Shown here piece by piece: positions 1 to 5,579 of a stretch of DNA of 19,176 nucleotides. Source of the stretch: Bacteroidales bacterium UBA1197 (GTDB lineage: Bacteria; Bacteroidota; Bacteroidia; Bacteroidales; UBA932). A model generated the notes under the pieces. The model worked only from the letters and a program-made list of their open reading frames with translations, did not search any database and was not told the DNA's origin. The stretch is taken from the NCBI GenBank assembly GCA_002309995.1, contig DBYB01000030.1, positions 262 to 19,437 of the forward strand. The letters run 5' to 3'. The first letter of the stretch is position 1, and each line of letters begins with the position of its first letter. The position numbers and the translations under genes were made by a program.

Positions 1-208
1 CTGCCGCAGGAGCGGCGGGGGCTGCCTGGGCAGCAGGTGCTGCTGCGGGGGCAGCCGGAGTACTGACGGCGGCGGCAGGGGCAGCTTCTTCTTCGAGCTC
101 CACAGTGTAAGCTACGCCGTTTACGTTTACCGAGGCACTCTTTCCTTCGATGCCGTTAATATCTACGCAATAGTTTTTTCCGTTAATCTTGAACTTGTAG
201 GTTTTCAT
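1..208 (-). CDS. Biotin carboxyl carrier subunit of a decarboxylase/carboxylase, N-terminal part (partial)
   Basis: The gene runs off the left edge, so only the first 69 residues are visible. They begin MKTYKFKINGKNYCVDI and include a second similar segment, VNVNGVAYTVELEEE, then a long Ala/Pro linker. This layout (short beta-rich N-terminus, flexible Ala/Pro hinge, then a C-terminal biotinyl domain with a Met-Lys-Met site) is typical of the biotin carrier subunit of methylmalonyl-CoA or oxaloacetate decarboxylases. The biotinyl domain itself would lie outside the window and is not seen. The start ATG is at 208-206, nine bases after the stop of the OadG-type gene, so it is the third gene of the operon. 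Its role would be to carry CO2 on biotin from the carboxyltransferase subunit (MmdA) to the membrane beta subunit. The family call rests on the linker and operon context. Confidence 0.8.
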   Translation of the reverse strand, partial: MKTYKFKINGKNYCVDINGIEGKSASVNVNGVAYTVELEEEAAPAAAVSTPAAPAAAPAAQAAPAAPAA

Positions 209-217
209 AATATGATG

Positions 218-577
218 TTATGCTTTCTTTCTGAATGTCAATGCCTTGTTGCGCCAGGGAGAATCCTCGCTGCGGGTTATGGAGATAATGCCGGGCTCGA
301 TGTCGTGCACGCCGGCACCAAGATAGAGATGCAGGGCAACGGCTATGGCTGCGGCGTCGTCGCCGGCCTCGCGGTACTTCTCGAGGGCCAGTGCTATGGC
401 CGCAGCCGTTTCTGCGTCCGGCTTGCGGCCGCTGAAGGTCCGTTTGAACTTGCCCGTAAACATCGCTCCTGAGATGCTGTAGAGTATGAACAGGATGATA
501 AGGGCGCTGAAGACCACGCTCACCGCGATCAGGGTAAGCGCCCACGGGTCAACTGATATGCTGAGAGGAATCATCAT
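218..577 (-). CDS. oadG: OadG-family membrane subunit of a Na+-pumping decarboxylase
   Basis: This 119-residue protein has one strongly hydrophobic segment at about residues 12-34 (ALTLIAVSVVFSALIILFIL core), followed by a basic, soluble tail rich in Ala and Glu. Size, the single N-terminal membrane anchor and position between a carboxyltransferase and a biotin carrier match the OadG/MmdD (gamma/delta) subunit, which in known sodium-pump decarboxylases holds the complex together at the membrane. The central ETAAAIALALEKY and AAIAVALHLYL helices and the C-terminal SPWRNKALTFRKK stretch look like Bacteroidota OadG proteins. The ATG at 577-575 overlaps the upstream mmdA stop as ATGA, implying translational coupling. 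A second Met directly follows, so the start could be one codon later. Sequence identity in this family is low, so the call leans partly on context. Confidence 0.85.
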   Translation of the reverse strand: MMIPLSISVDPWALTLIAVSVVFSALIILFILYSISGAMFTGKFKRTFSGRKPDAETAAAIALALEKYREAGDDAAAIAVALHLYLGAGVHDIEPGIISITRSEDSPWRNKALTFRKKA

Positions 578-2136
578 AGCGGCATATTGTCGTGTTTCTT
601 GGCCGGCATCTCCTGACGCTTGCCTGCCAGCACCTCGAAGGCCCTGACGGCGCGGAAGCGCGTGTTGCGCGGCTCGATGACGTCTTCTATATAGCCCTTG
701 GTTGCAGCCTGGTAGGGATTGCAGAACAGCTCGTTGTACTCGTTCTTCTTTTCCCCGGCGATGGCGGCCTGCTTTTCAGGGTCGGTCTCGGCCTTGATTT
801 CCTTGCCGTAGAGAACGCCCACCGCTCCGTCGGCGCCCATCACGGCAATTTCCGCAGAAGGCCAGGCGTAATTGATGTCGCCTCGCAGCTGCTTGCAGCT
901 CATCACGATATGCGCGCCGCCGTAGCTCTTCCTGAGGGTTACGGTTACCTTGGGTACCGTGGCCTCGCCGTAGGCGTAGAGGAGCTTTGCGCCATTTGTG
1001 ATGATGGCACCGTATTCCTGCTGGGTGCCGCAGAGGAAGCCGGGAACGTCAACCAGGGTGAGCAGTGGAATGTTGAATGCATCGCAGAAGCGCACGAAGC
1101 GTGAGGCCTTGCGGCTGGCGTTGATATCGAGCACGCCGGCAAGCACGGCGGGCTGATTGGCAACCACGCCCACGCTCCGGCCGCCCATATGCGCGAATCC
1201 GACGATGATATTCTTTGCGAAGGCCTTGTGCACCTCGAAGAAGTCGCCGTCATCAACTATGCTGCGGATAACGGCGTACATATCGTAAGCCTTGTTCGGG
1301 TTGTCGGGGATGATGGAATTGAGCGCGTCATCGGTGCGGCTGACGGGATCTGCCGTAGGACGGAAAGGCGCGGTCTCCATATTGTTCTGCGGGAGGAAAC
1401 TCAGCAGCCTGCGTATCTGGGCTATGGCGTCCTCTTCAGTGTCGGCCGAGAAATGGGCGACTCCGGATTTGGAGGAATGGACGGCGGCTCCGCCGAGTTC
1501 CTCCTGGGTAACGGTCTCGCCGGTCACGGACTTTACGACCGCCGGGCCGGTGAGGAACATATAGCTGGTGTCCTTGACCATAAGGGTGAAGTCGGTGAGC
1601 GCGGGGGAGTAAACGGCTCCGCCGGCGCAGGGCCCCATTATGAGGCTGATCTGCGGCACCACGCCGCTGGCCAGGATGTTGCGCTCGAAAATCTCACCGT
1701 ATCCTGCAAGTGCGTCGATACCCTCCTGGATGCGTGCGCCGCCTGAATCGTTTAGCCCGATGACAGGCGCGCCGGCCCTGACGGCCATATCCATTACCTT
1801 GCAGATCTTTTCCGACATTGTCTTGCTGAGCGAGCCGCCGTTGACGGTAAAGTCCTGTGCGAACACGAAGACCAGTCGGCCGTCGATGGTGCCCTGGCCC
1901 GTAACCACGCCGTCGCCGTCGATATGAGCTGCGTCCATTCCGAAGTTGGTGCAGCGGTGCTGGACGAACATATCGAACTCCTCGAAACTGCCTTCGTCGA
2001 GGAGGAGGGCAAGACGCTCACGGGCGGTCAGTTTGTTCTTTGCGTGCTGGGCGTCGATGCGCTTCTGCCCGCCGCCAAGCCGGGCGCCGGAACGGCGCTC
2101 GACGAGCTCTTCTATTTTCTTTTCCTGTATACTCAT
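574..2136 (-). CDS. mmdA: Acyl-CoA carboxyltransferase alpha subunit (methylmalonyl-CoA decarboxylase / propionyl-CoA carboxylase type)
   Basis: The product is 520 residues, the normal length for MmdA/PccB carboxyltransferases, and is soluble. Crotonase-fold landmarks are present: LTARERLALLLDEGSFEE near the N-terminus, GLNDSGGARIQEG and GPCAGGAVYSPALTDF in the N-half (oxyanion holes), and VDVPGFLCGTQQEYGAI plus GDINYAWPSAEIAVMGADGAVG in the C-half. The enzyme moves the carboxyl group of (S)-methylmalonyl-CoA (or a similar substrate) to protein-bound biotin, giving propionyl-CoA in the succinate-propionate route. The membrane (OadG) and biotin-carrier genes just downstream favour the Na+-pumping decarboxylase over a carboxylase. 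An in-frame TTG at 2160 would add eight residues, but it overlaps the -7 promoter box, so the ATG at 2136 is preferred. One oddity is PGFLCGT where most relatives have PGFLPGT. Substrate specificity cannot be fixed from sequence alone. Confidence 0.93.
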   Translation of the reverse strand: MSIQEKKIEELVERRSGARLGGGQKRIDAQHAKNKLTARERLALLLDEGSFEEFDMFVQHRCTNFGMDAAHIDGDGVVTGQGTIDGRLVFVFAQDFTVNGGSLSKTMSEKICKVMDMAVRAGAPVIGLNDSGGARIQEGIDALAGYGEIFERNILASGVVPQISLIMGPCAGGAVYSPALTDFTLMVKDTSYMFLTGPAVVKSVTGETVTQEELGGAAVHSSKSGVAHFSADTEEDAIAQIRRLLSFLPQNNMETAPFRPTADPVSRTDDALNSIIPDNPNKAYDMYAVIRSIVDDGDFFEVHKAFAKNIIVGFAHMGGRSVGVVANQPAVLAGVLDINASRKASRFVRFCDAFNIPLLTLVDVPGFLCGTQQEYGAIITNGAKLLYAYGEATVPKVTVTLRKSYGGAHIVMSCKQLRGDINYAWPSAEIAVMGADGAVGVLYGKEIKAETDPEKQAAIAGEKKNEYNELFCNPYQAATKGYIEDVIEPRNTRFRAVRAFEVLAGKRQEMPAKKHDNMPL

Positions 2137-2156
2137 TTTAGGTTTATAATAACCTT

Positions 2157-2165
2157 GCAAAAATA
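2157..2165 (-). promoter_or_regulatory. -7 promoter box of the mmdA operon
   Basis: On the minus strand this reads TATTTTTGC, an exact match to the Bacteroidota -7 consensus TAnnTTTGn, ending 20 bases before the mmdA ATG. No convincing TTG -33 element sits 19-21 bp upstream, so the call rests on the box and its position after a terminator. Confidence 0.6.
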
Positions 2166-2182
2166 CTCATTTCATACCTATA

Positions 2183-2222
2183 ATAAAAGAAAAAAGGCGT
2201 TAACTTTTTTGTTATCGCCTTT
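2183..2222 (-). terminator. Rho-independent terminator after the PncC-like gene
   Basis: Read on the minus strand, AAAGGCGATAAC and GTTAACGCCTTT (2222-2211 and 2204-2193) form a 12-bp stem with one mismatch around a six-A loop. A T-rich tract follows (2192-2183). It lies 27 bases past the stop of the amidase gene and before the mmdA promoter, so it insulates the two operons. Confidence 0.8.
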
Positions 2223-2248
2223 AACTTTTATGTTTCGTCAATTGATTT

Positions 2249-2725
2249 TTAGCTATTTGCAAAAGCCTCGATGTAATCGGCCAAATAGCGTAACGCAACT
2301 ATTGCAAAACGCTTGATATTCGCCTTCCTGACGCCTGTGCACTGGTACAGGAGAGTCCTCGTGCCGGCCGGGCCGCTGACCGCAATCCATACCGTTCCCT
2401 CCGGCCACTGTCCGTCGGAACCTTCGGCGAGTCCGGTAGTGGCAACGGAGAAGGTGCTGCCGGTCAGTCTGCGCACTCCTTCCGCCATTGCGGATGCGAC
2501 CTCTGCACTTACCACTCCGTGCTGCTTTATCAGCTCGGGGGAGACTCCGAGTACGCTCTCCTTTACGCTTATTGCGTAGGAGGTTACGGAACCAAGATAA
2601 TACTCGGAAGAACCGGAAACGGTGGTCAGCAGGTGCGAGATGCGGCCTCCCGTGCAGGATTCCGCCGCACTCAGGGTATATCCGCTGCCCTTCAGCAGCG
2701 AAGCTATTTTTTCTTCAATTCTCAT
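2249..2725 (-). CDS. pncC: Stand-alone CinA C-terminal domain protein (nicotinamide-nucleotide amidase family)
   Basis: The protein has 158 residues, the size of a single CinA-C/PncC domain with no N-terminal CinA (molybdopterin-like) domain. Typical blocks are SAESCTGGRISHLLT near residue 19, GSSEYYLGSVTSYAISVK, GVVSAEVASAMAEGVR, and EGTVWIAV. Characterised members hydrolyse NMN to nicotinate mononucleotide and ammonia, recycling pyridine nucleotides. The serine of the SAES block and the SY....K pair expected of active members are present. The usual TGIAGP-G-G loop is replaced by TTGLAEGSDGQWPEGT, a visible departure that could alter activity or just be lineage drift. The ATG at 2725 overlaps the stop of the upstream gene as ATGA, so both are one transcript ending at the nearby terminator. 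The family assignment is firm; NMN activity is inferred. Confidence 0.85.
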   Translation of the reverse strand: MRIEEKIASLLKGSGYTLSAAESCTGGRISHLLTTVSGSSEYYLGSVTSYAISVKESVLGVSPELIKQHGVVSAEVASAMAEGVRRLTGSTFSVATTGLAEGSDGQWPEGTVWIAVSGPAGTRTLLYQCTGVRKANIKRFAIVALRYLADYIEAFANS

Positions 2726-3522
2726 AAACTCTTTCCCGACAGATGACGGAGTATTCGTCCGACCAGCCTGGGTCCCTCGCGGACAAGCCCCATTCGCACT
2801 TCCACCAGGGACGCGCCTGCCTCCAGGGCCTCCTCGGCCTGCAGGGGAGTCTTGATGTGGCAGTTGGCAATTATGGGCAGCCTGCGTCTGGAATGCTCTG
2901 CAATCAAGCGTATCTGCTTTATGGAGCGGGCTTCGATACCGTCCACTCCGTTCATCATACAGTAATCCACAAGTTCCGCAAGATCCTCGCCAGGAATCTC
3001 TTCGGGCAGTTTCATAACCACGGGTTTATAACTCTCGTAGGTCAGGCGGGCCTCAAGGATGGAGTCGAAAACTTCCAGGTCGGACTCGGAATCTCCGCCC
3101 ACTTCTATCACGAAGAAATCGCAGAAGTCGTAGGCAAGGCAGAAACTCACCAGGTGGTCTCCGGCAATACAGGCAGCCAGAACGTCGTTCTGCGGGTCTG
3201 CCTGAATCTTGTAAATAGCCTTGCGTATGTTCTCGCGGGAAGTGAAGGGGCCGATTTCCACGAAGCTGAATCCCAGGTCGTTAAGGTCGTTGTAGAGGTC
3301 GCCGTCCACATCCAGGCCGGCACCCAGGCCCACCGGATTGTAGAACTGCAGGCCGAACACTTCGCGCTCAAGGCCTGTAGGGCGGTTGCCGTGTATCAGG
3401 CGGCTGAGAAAACGCCCGCCGGGTATCCTGCCCTGGAATTTGAAAAAGCGCTTGGCAATGGCGCTGGCCTTGTCGTTGTCTTTGATCCGCCTTGTAATCG
3501 GCCTTATCAGCAATCCGTACAT
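2722..3522 (-). CDS. Dihydroorotate dehydrogenase-like protein with degenerate active site
   Basis: The 266-residue product begins like a Bacteroidota class 2 dihydroorotate dehydrogenase (MYGLLIRPI, then LEREVFGLQFYNPVGLGAGLDVDG at about 51-74 and FVEIGPFT near 88-95) and ends like one (AGASLVEVRMGLVREGP near 236-251). It is shorter than the usual roughly 320-340 residues because the middle is cut down. Key sites are altered: no R-x-GFNN motif after the FVEIG strand, the N-x-SSPNT catalytic-serine loop reads EVGGDSES (140-147), the N-T pair is EARS (197-200), and the GVGGI phosphate loop is ANCHI (219-223). One lysine (171, VVMK) remains. From these losses I infer that it does not do normal FMN-dependent dihydroorotate oxidation; it could be an inactive paralogue or have a new role. 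Its ATGA overlap ties it to the amidase gene. Confidence 0.75.
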   Translation of the reverse strand: MYGLLIRPITRRIKDNDKASAIAKRFFKFQGRIPGGRFLSRLIHGNRPTGLEREVFGLQFYNPVGLGAGLDVDGDLYNDLNDLGFSFVEIGPFTSRENIRKAIYKIQADPQNDVLAACIAGDHLVSFCLAYDFCDFFVIEVGGDSESDLEVFDSILEARLTYESYKPVVMKLPEEIPGEDLAELVDYCMMNGVDGIEARSIKQIRLIAEHSRRRLPIIANCHIKTPLQAEEALEAGASLVEVRMGLVREGPRLVGRILRHLSGKSL

Positions 3523-3541
3523 TGTTTCCCGTTTTGTTCAG

Positions 3542-3550
3542 ACAAATATA
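3542..3550 (-). promoter_or_regulatory. -7 promoter box of the DHOD-like/pncC operon
   Basis: Minus-strand TATATTTGT matches TAnnTTTGn exactly and lies 20 bases before the ATG at 3522, in the short gap after the HTH gene. A TTC stands 19 bp upstream where TTG would be expected. Confidence 0.6.
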
Positions 3551-3554
3551 CGAA

Positions 3555-3893
3555 TTACTTTAATTCTCCGAATGTTCCGTCGTCATAAAACACTACTACA
3601 CGGCTGATTCTGCGGCCTGCAGGGGAGTTTTGCGCGCTTTTATTCTCGCTGAGAATCGCGTATTCGGAAGAATATTCCGTTTCGTCGTGATACATACGGC
3701 CTTTTCCGGTGATAAGCCATTCTATGTTGAGGGACGGATAACACGACGCCATTTTCTCGAGGAAGTCGAATCCGGGCTTGTTGCGTCCCGCGATGATGTG
3801 CGAAATGCTCGCGCGGGCAACTCCGATGCTGTCTGCGAACTGCGACTGACTAATGTTTTCAGCTTCGAGGAACCTCACCAATCTGCTATTCAT
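3555..3893 (-). CDS. XRE-family helix-turn-helix transcriptional regulator
   Basis: This 112-residue protein has an N-terminal DNA-binding domain of the phage-repressor (XRE/Cro) type at about residues 3-64: ENISQSQFADSIGVARASISHIIAGRNKP carries the two helices of the HTH, and FLEKMASCYPSLNIEWLITGKG is the usual following helix pair. A short polar linker leads to a C-terminal RVVVFYDDGTFGELK strand, a tail often found on small Bacteroidota regulators of this kind. There is no peptidase domain, so it is not a LexA/CI self-cleaving repressor. The start ATG is at 3893, 19 bases from its own -7 box. A pseudo-palindrome overlapping that box recurs 342 bp upstream, suggesting autoregulation. Its targets are unknown. 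No other phage genes are nearby, so a chromosomal regulator is more likely than a prophage remnant. Confidence 0.88.
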   Translation of the reverse strand: MNSRLVRFLEAENISQSQFADSIGVARASISHIIAGRNKPGFDFLEKMASCYPSLNIEWLITGKGRMYHDETEYSSEYAILSENKSAQNSPAGRRISRVVVFYDDGTFGELK

Positions 3894-3911
3894 AATCGTT
3901 ATATGCGGTTT

Positions 3912-3943
3912 ACAAAAGTAATATTTAAAAATGAGACCTGCAA
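3912..3943 (-). promoter_or_regulatory. Promoter of the HTH regulator gene
   Basis: On the minus strand a TTG (3943-3941) is followed after 20 bp by TACTTTTGT (3920-3912), matching both Bacteroidota promoter elements at the usual spacing. The box ends 19 bases before the ATG at 3893. The -7 box overlaps the pseudo-palindrome TTTAC-AAAA-GTAAT at 3909-3922. Confidence 0.7.
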
Positions 3944-4114
3944 CAGCGAATTCGGGGGCAGGGAAGAGGAGGCTTGTAAATAGGCGAAAAAGGCTGGGTA
4001 TGCTTTACTGCAGTTAATAAGCAATATTTTGCTGATTTTTAGTGCTTCAACTATTTACAACAATACCTTTTAGCCGGTCTTGTTGCGCCCCGCGGTCCCA
4101 AGAATCATAAATTA

Positions 4115-4132
4115 CTTATGTAAAAACATAAG
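4115..4132. promoter_or_regulatory. 7-4-7 palindrome CTTATGT-AAAA-ACATAAG
   Basis: A perfect 7-bp inverted repeat with a 4-base AAAA spacer, in the middle of the intergenic region. The arm and spacer lengths equal those of the palindrome at 4249-4266. It could be an operator for a dimeric regulator. There is no evidence of which protein binds it, and an 18-bp palindrome in AT-rich DNA can arise by chance. Confidence 0.35.
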
Positions 4133-4248
4133 GCAAATACTGTAACTAACTGATTTATAACAATATACTTCTTGTGCAGGTGGGTTATTGGGTTTCCTTA
4201 TGGCTTCTTGAGCGCCGGGGGAGAAGTGTTATAAGTTGCGGTTATCAT

Positions 4249-4266
4249 TGTTTACAAAAGTAAACA
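4249..4266. promoter_or_regulatory. 7-4-7 palindrome TGTTTAC-AAAA-GTAAACA, candidate operator
   Basis: A perfect 7-bp inverted repeat around AAAA. Its first 14 of 15 bases from 4250 (GTTTACAAAAGTAA) are identical to 3908-3921, which overlaps the -7 box of the HTH regulator gene. The minus strand of this palindrome also reads TACTTTTGT, a second potential -7 box without a -33 element. A binding site for the adjacent XRE protein is a reasonable inference. Confidence 0.45.
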
Positions 4267-4310
4267 GAAATTGTAACGGGCTTGCCTCTTCCTGTTAAGC
4301 GGGAATTTTG

Positions 4311-4319
4311 TATCTTTGT
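4311..4319 (+). promoter_or_regulatory. -7 promoter box of queA
   Basis: TATCTTTGT matches TAnnTTTGn exactly, 23 bases before the queA ATG. The nearest TTG (4282-4284) is 26 bp away, too far for a normal -33 element, so the promoter may depend on an activator or on the -7 box alone. Confidence 0.6.
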
Positions 4320-4342
4320 ACAAAATATAAATTAGAATTGAG

Positions 4343-5545
4343 ATGATTCCGGACCTTCGAATAGAAGACTACAATTATGAGCTCAACGACGCGAGAATTG
4401 CAAAATACCCGCTCGAATGTAGGGATGCGTCCAAATTATTAATCTACAGAGAGGGAGAATGCTCCCAAACCATATTCCGCGAGTTGCCAAAATCTCTGCC
4501 TGAGGGCTCTCTAATGGTGTTTAACGACACAAAAGTCGTCCCCGCAAGGCTGTTTTTCAAGCGCGCCAGCGGAGCGCATATAGAGATTTTCTGTCTGCAG
4601 CCGCATTCTCCGGCCGAGTACAACGAGGCTTTTGCCTCACGCGGCCGCTGCAGCTGGGAGTGCGTGATTGGCAATGCCAAGCGCTGGAAGGAAGACCTCA
4701 TCCAGTACGACTCCGACGCCCCCGAATTGCTTGCGGTTAATCTTCAGGCCAGGCTAATCGAGCGTGAGGCACAGACGGGCATCGTGGAATTCTCCTGGGA
4801 GGGCGGACTCTGCTTCTCCGAGGTGCTGGATATGTGCGGCCGCATCCCCATCCCTCCTTATCTCAATCGCGAGACCGAGAGCATCGACCTGGAGCGCTAT
4901 CAGACCACCTACGCCCGCGTAAGGGGCTCTGTAGCAGCGCCTACGGCCGGTTTGCACTTCACCCCGGAGACGCTGTCGGACATAGCCGCACGCGGGATCG
5001 ACATTGAAAAAGTCTGCCTTCACGTGGGCGCAGGCACCTTCCTGCCTGTCAAGACTTCGAATGTGTCGGAGCATCCGATGCACCGCGAGCCGTTTACGGT
5101 AAGCCGCAACCTGCTGGCACTCCTGGCCCAGGGTGGACGCCCGCTCACGGCCGTCGGAACCACGTCCGTGCGTACCCTGGAATCGCTTTACTACGCCGGA
5201 GCCGCCTGCATCGAGAACGGTGCGCCGTCGGACATCGGGCAGTGGGATCCATACACCAGGGAATGGCCCTACAGCACGAAAGAGGCCCTGGAGGCCCTTG
5301 TGGCGTATCTCGACCGCATCGGATCCGACTCGCTCACCCTCGGCACCCGCATCATCATCGTTCCGGGATTCCGTTTCCGGCTTACAGATATGATGGTTAC
5401 CAATTTCCATCAGCCCCAGAGCACTTTGCTCCTGCTCATCAGCGCCTTCGTGGGAGGGGACTGGAAGACCATCTACAATTACGCCCTGGATAACGGTTTC
5501 CGTTTCCTCAGCTACGGGGATTCGTCTTTGCTTTTCCGTGGATAA
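4343..5545 (+). CDS. queA: S-adenosylmethionine:tRNA ribosyltransferase-isomerase
   Basis: QueA moves the ribosyl group of S-adenosylmethionine onto preQ1 at tRNA position 34, giving epoxyqueuosine in the queuosine pathway. The 400-residue product carries the family blocks in order: VFNDTKVVPARL near residue 59, GSVAAPTAGLHFTPETL near 193, HVGAGTFLPVK, GTTSVRTLESLYY, and a C-terminal TNFHQPQSTLLLLISAF followed by NGFRFLSYGDSSLLF. It is longer than the roughly 350-residue proteobacterial enzyme, as is usual in Bacteroidota. The ATG at 4343 is the first after an exact -7 box and yields the expected MIPDLRIEDYNYELND start. It appears to be monocistronic from its own promoter, although the next gene, 34 bp away, has a separate promoter inside the queA 3' end. 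No other queuosine gene is in the window. Confidence 0.97.
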   Translation: MIPDLRIEDYNYELNDARIAKYPLECRDASKLLIYREGECSQTIFRELPKSLPEGSLMVFNDTKVVPARLFFKRASGAHIEIFCLQPHSPAEYNEAFASRGRCSWECVIGNAKRWKEDLIQYDSDAPELLAVNLQARLIEREAQTGIVEFSWEGGLCFSEVLDMCGRIPIPPYLNRETESIDLERYQTTYARVRGSVAAPTAGLHFTPETLSDIAARGIDIEKVCLHVGAGTFLPVKTSNVSEHPMHREPFTVSRNLLALLAQGGRPLTAVGTTSVRTLESLYYAGAACIENGAPSDIGQWDPYTREWPYSTKEALEALVAYLDRIGSDSLTLGTRIIIVPGFRFRLTDMMVTNFHQPQSTLLLLISAFVGGDWKTIYNYALDNGFRFLSYGDSSLLFRG

Positions 5546-5558
5546 TTCGTAAATTTGC
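5527..5558 (+). promoter_or_regulatory. Promoter of the acyltransferase gene, inside the queA 3' end
   Basis: TTTG (5527-5530) and TAAATTTGC (5550-5558) are separated by 19 bp, matching both Bacteroidota promoter elements. The -33 element lies inside the last queA codons. The box ends 21 bases before the ATG at 5580. Confidence 0.75.
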
Positions 5559-5579
5559 GCTGCATTTATATTTATAGGT

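Larger units (their letters stand above)
3894..4342. other. AT-rich intergenic region between the HTH gene and queA
   Basis: This 449-bp gap is the largest in the window's interior. It is clearly richer in A and T than the flanking genes and holds no credible ORF, tRNA or terminator. It contains the minus-strand HTH promoter (3912-3943), a palindrome at 4115-4132, a second palindrome at 4249-4266, and the plus-strand queA -7 box (4311-4319). An AGCAA/TTGCT imperfect inverted repeat near 4020-4033 is too weak to call. The remaining stretch, about 3950-4110 and 4135-4245, shows nothing I can name. Confidence 0.6.

Noticed and set aside
2137..2160. Eight-codon N-terminal extension of mmdA from a TTG
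   Set aside because: The TTG overlaps the -7 promoter box; the ATG at 2136 fits the family start.
2743..3588. 281-codon plus-strand frame antisense to the DHOD-like gene
   Set aside because: Antisense to a gene with a clear family match, promoter and coupled neighbour; composition is typical of a shadow frame.
3555..3893. Prophage remnant marked by the phage-repressor-like HTH protein
   Set aside because: No integrase, structural genes, attachment repeats or composition change nearby; small XRE proteins with this C-terminal tail are common chromosomal genes in Bacteroidota.
4020..4040. AGCAA-TATT-TTGCT followed by GATTTTT as a terminator
   Set aside because: The stem is short and AT-rich, and no gene ends upstream on the plus strand.
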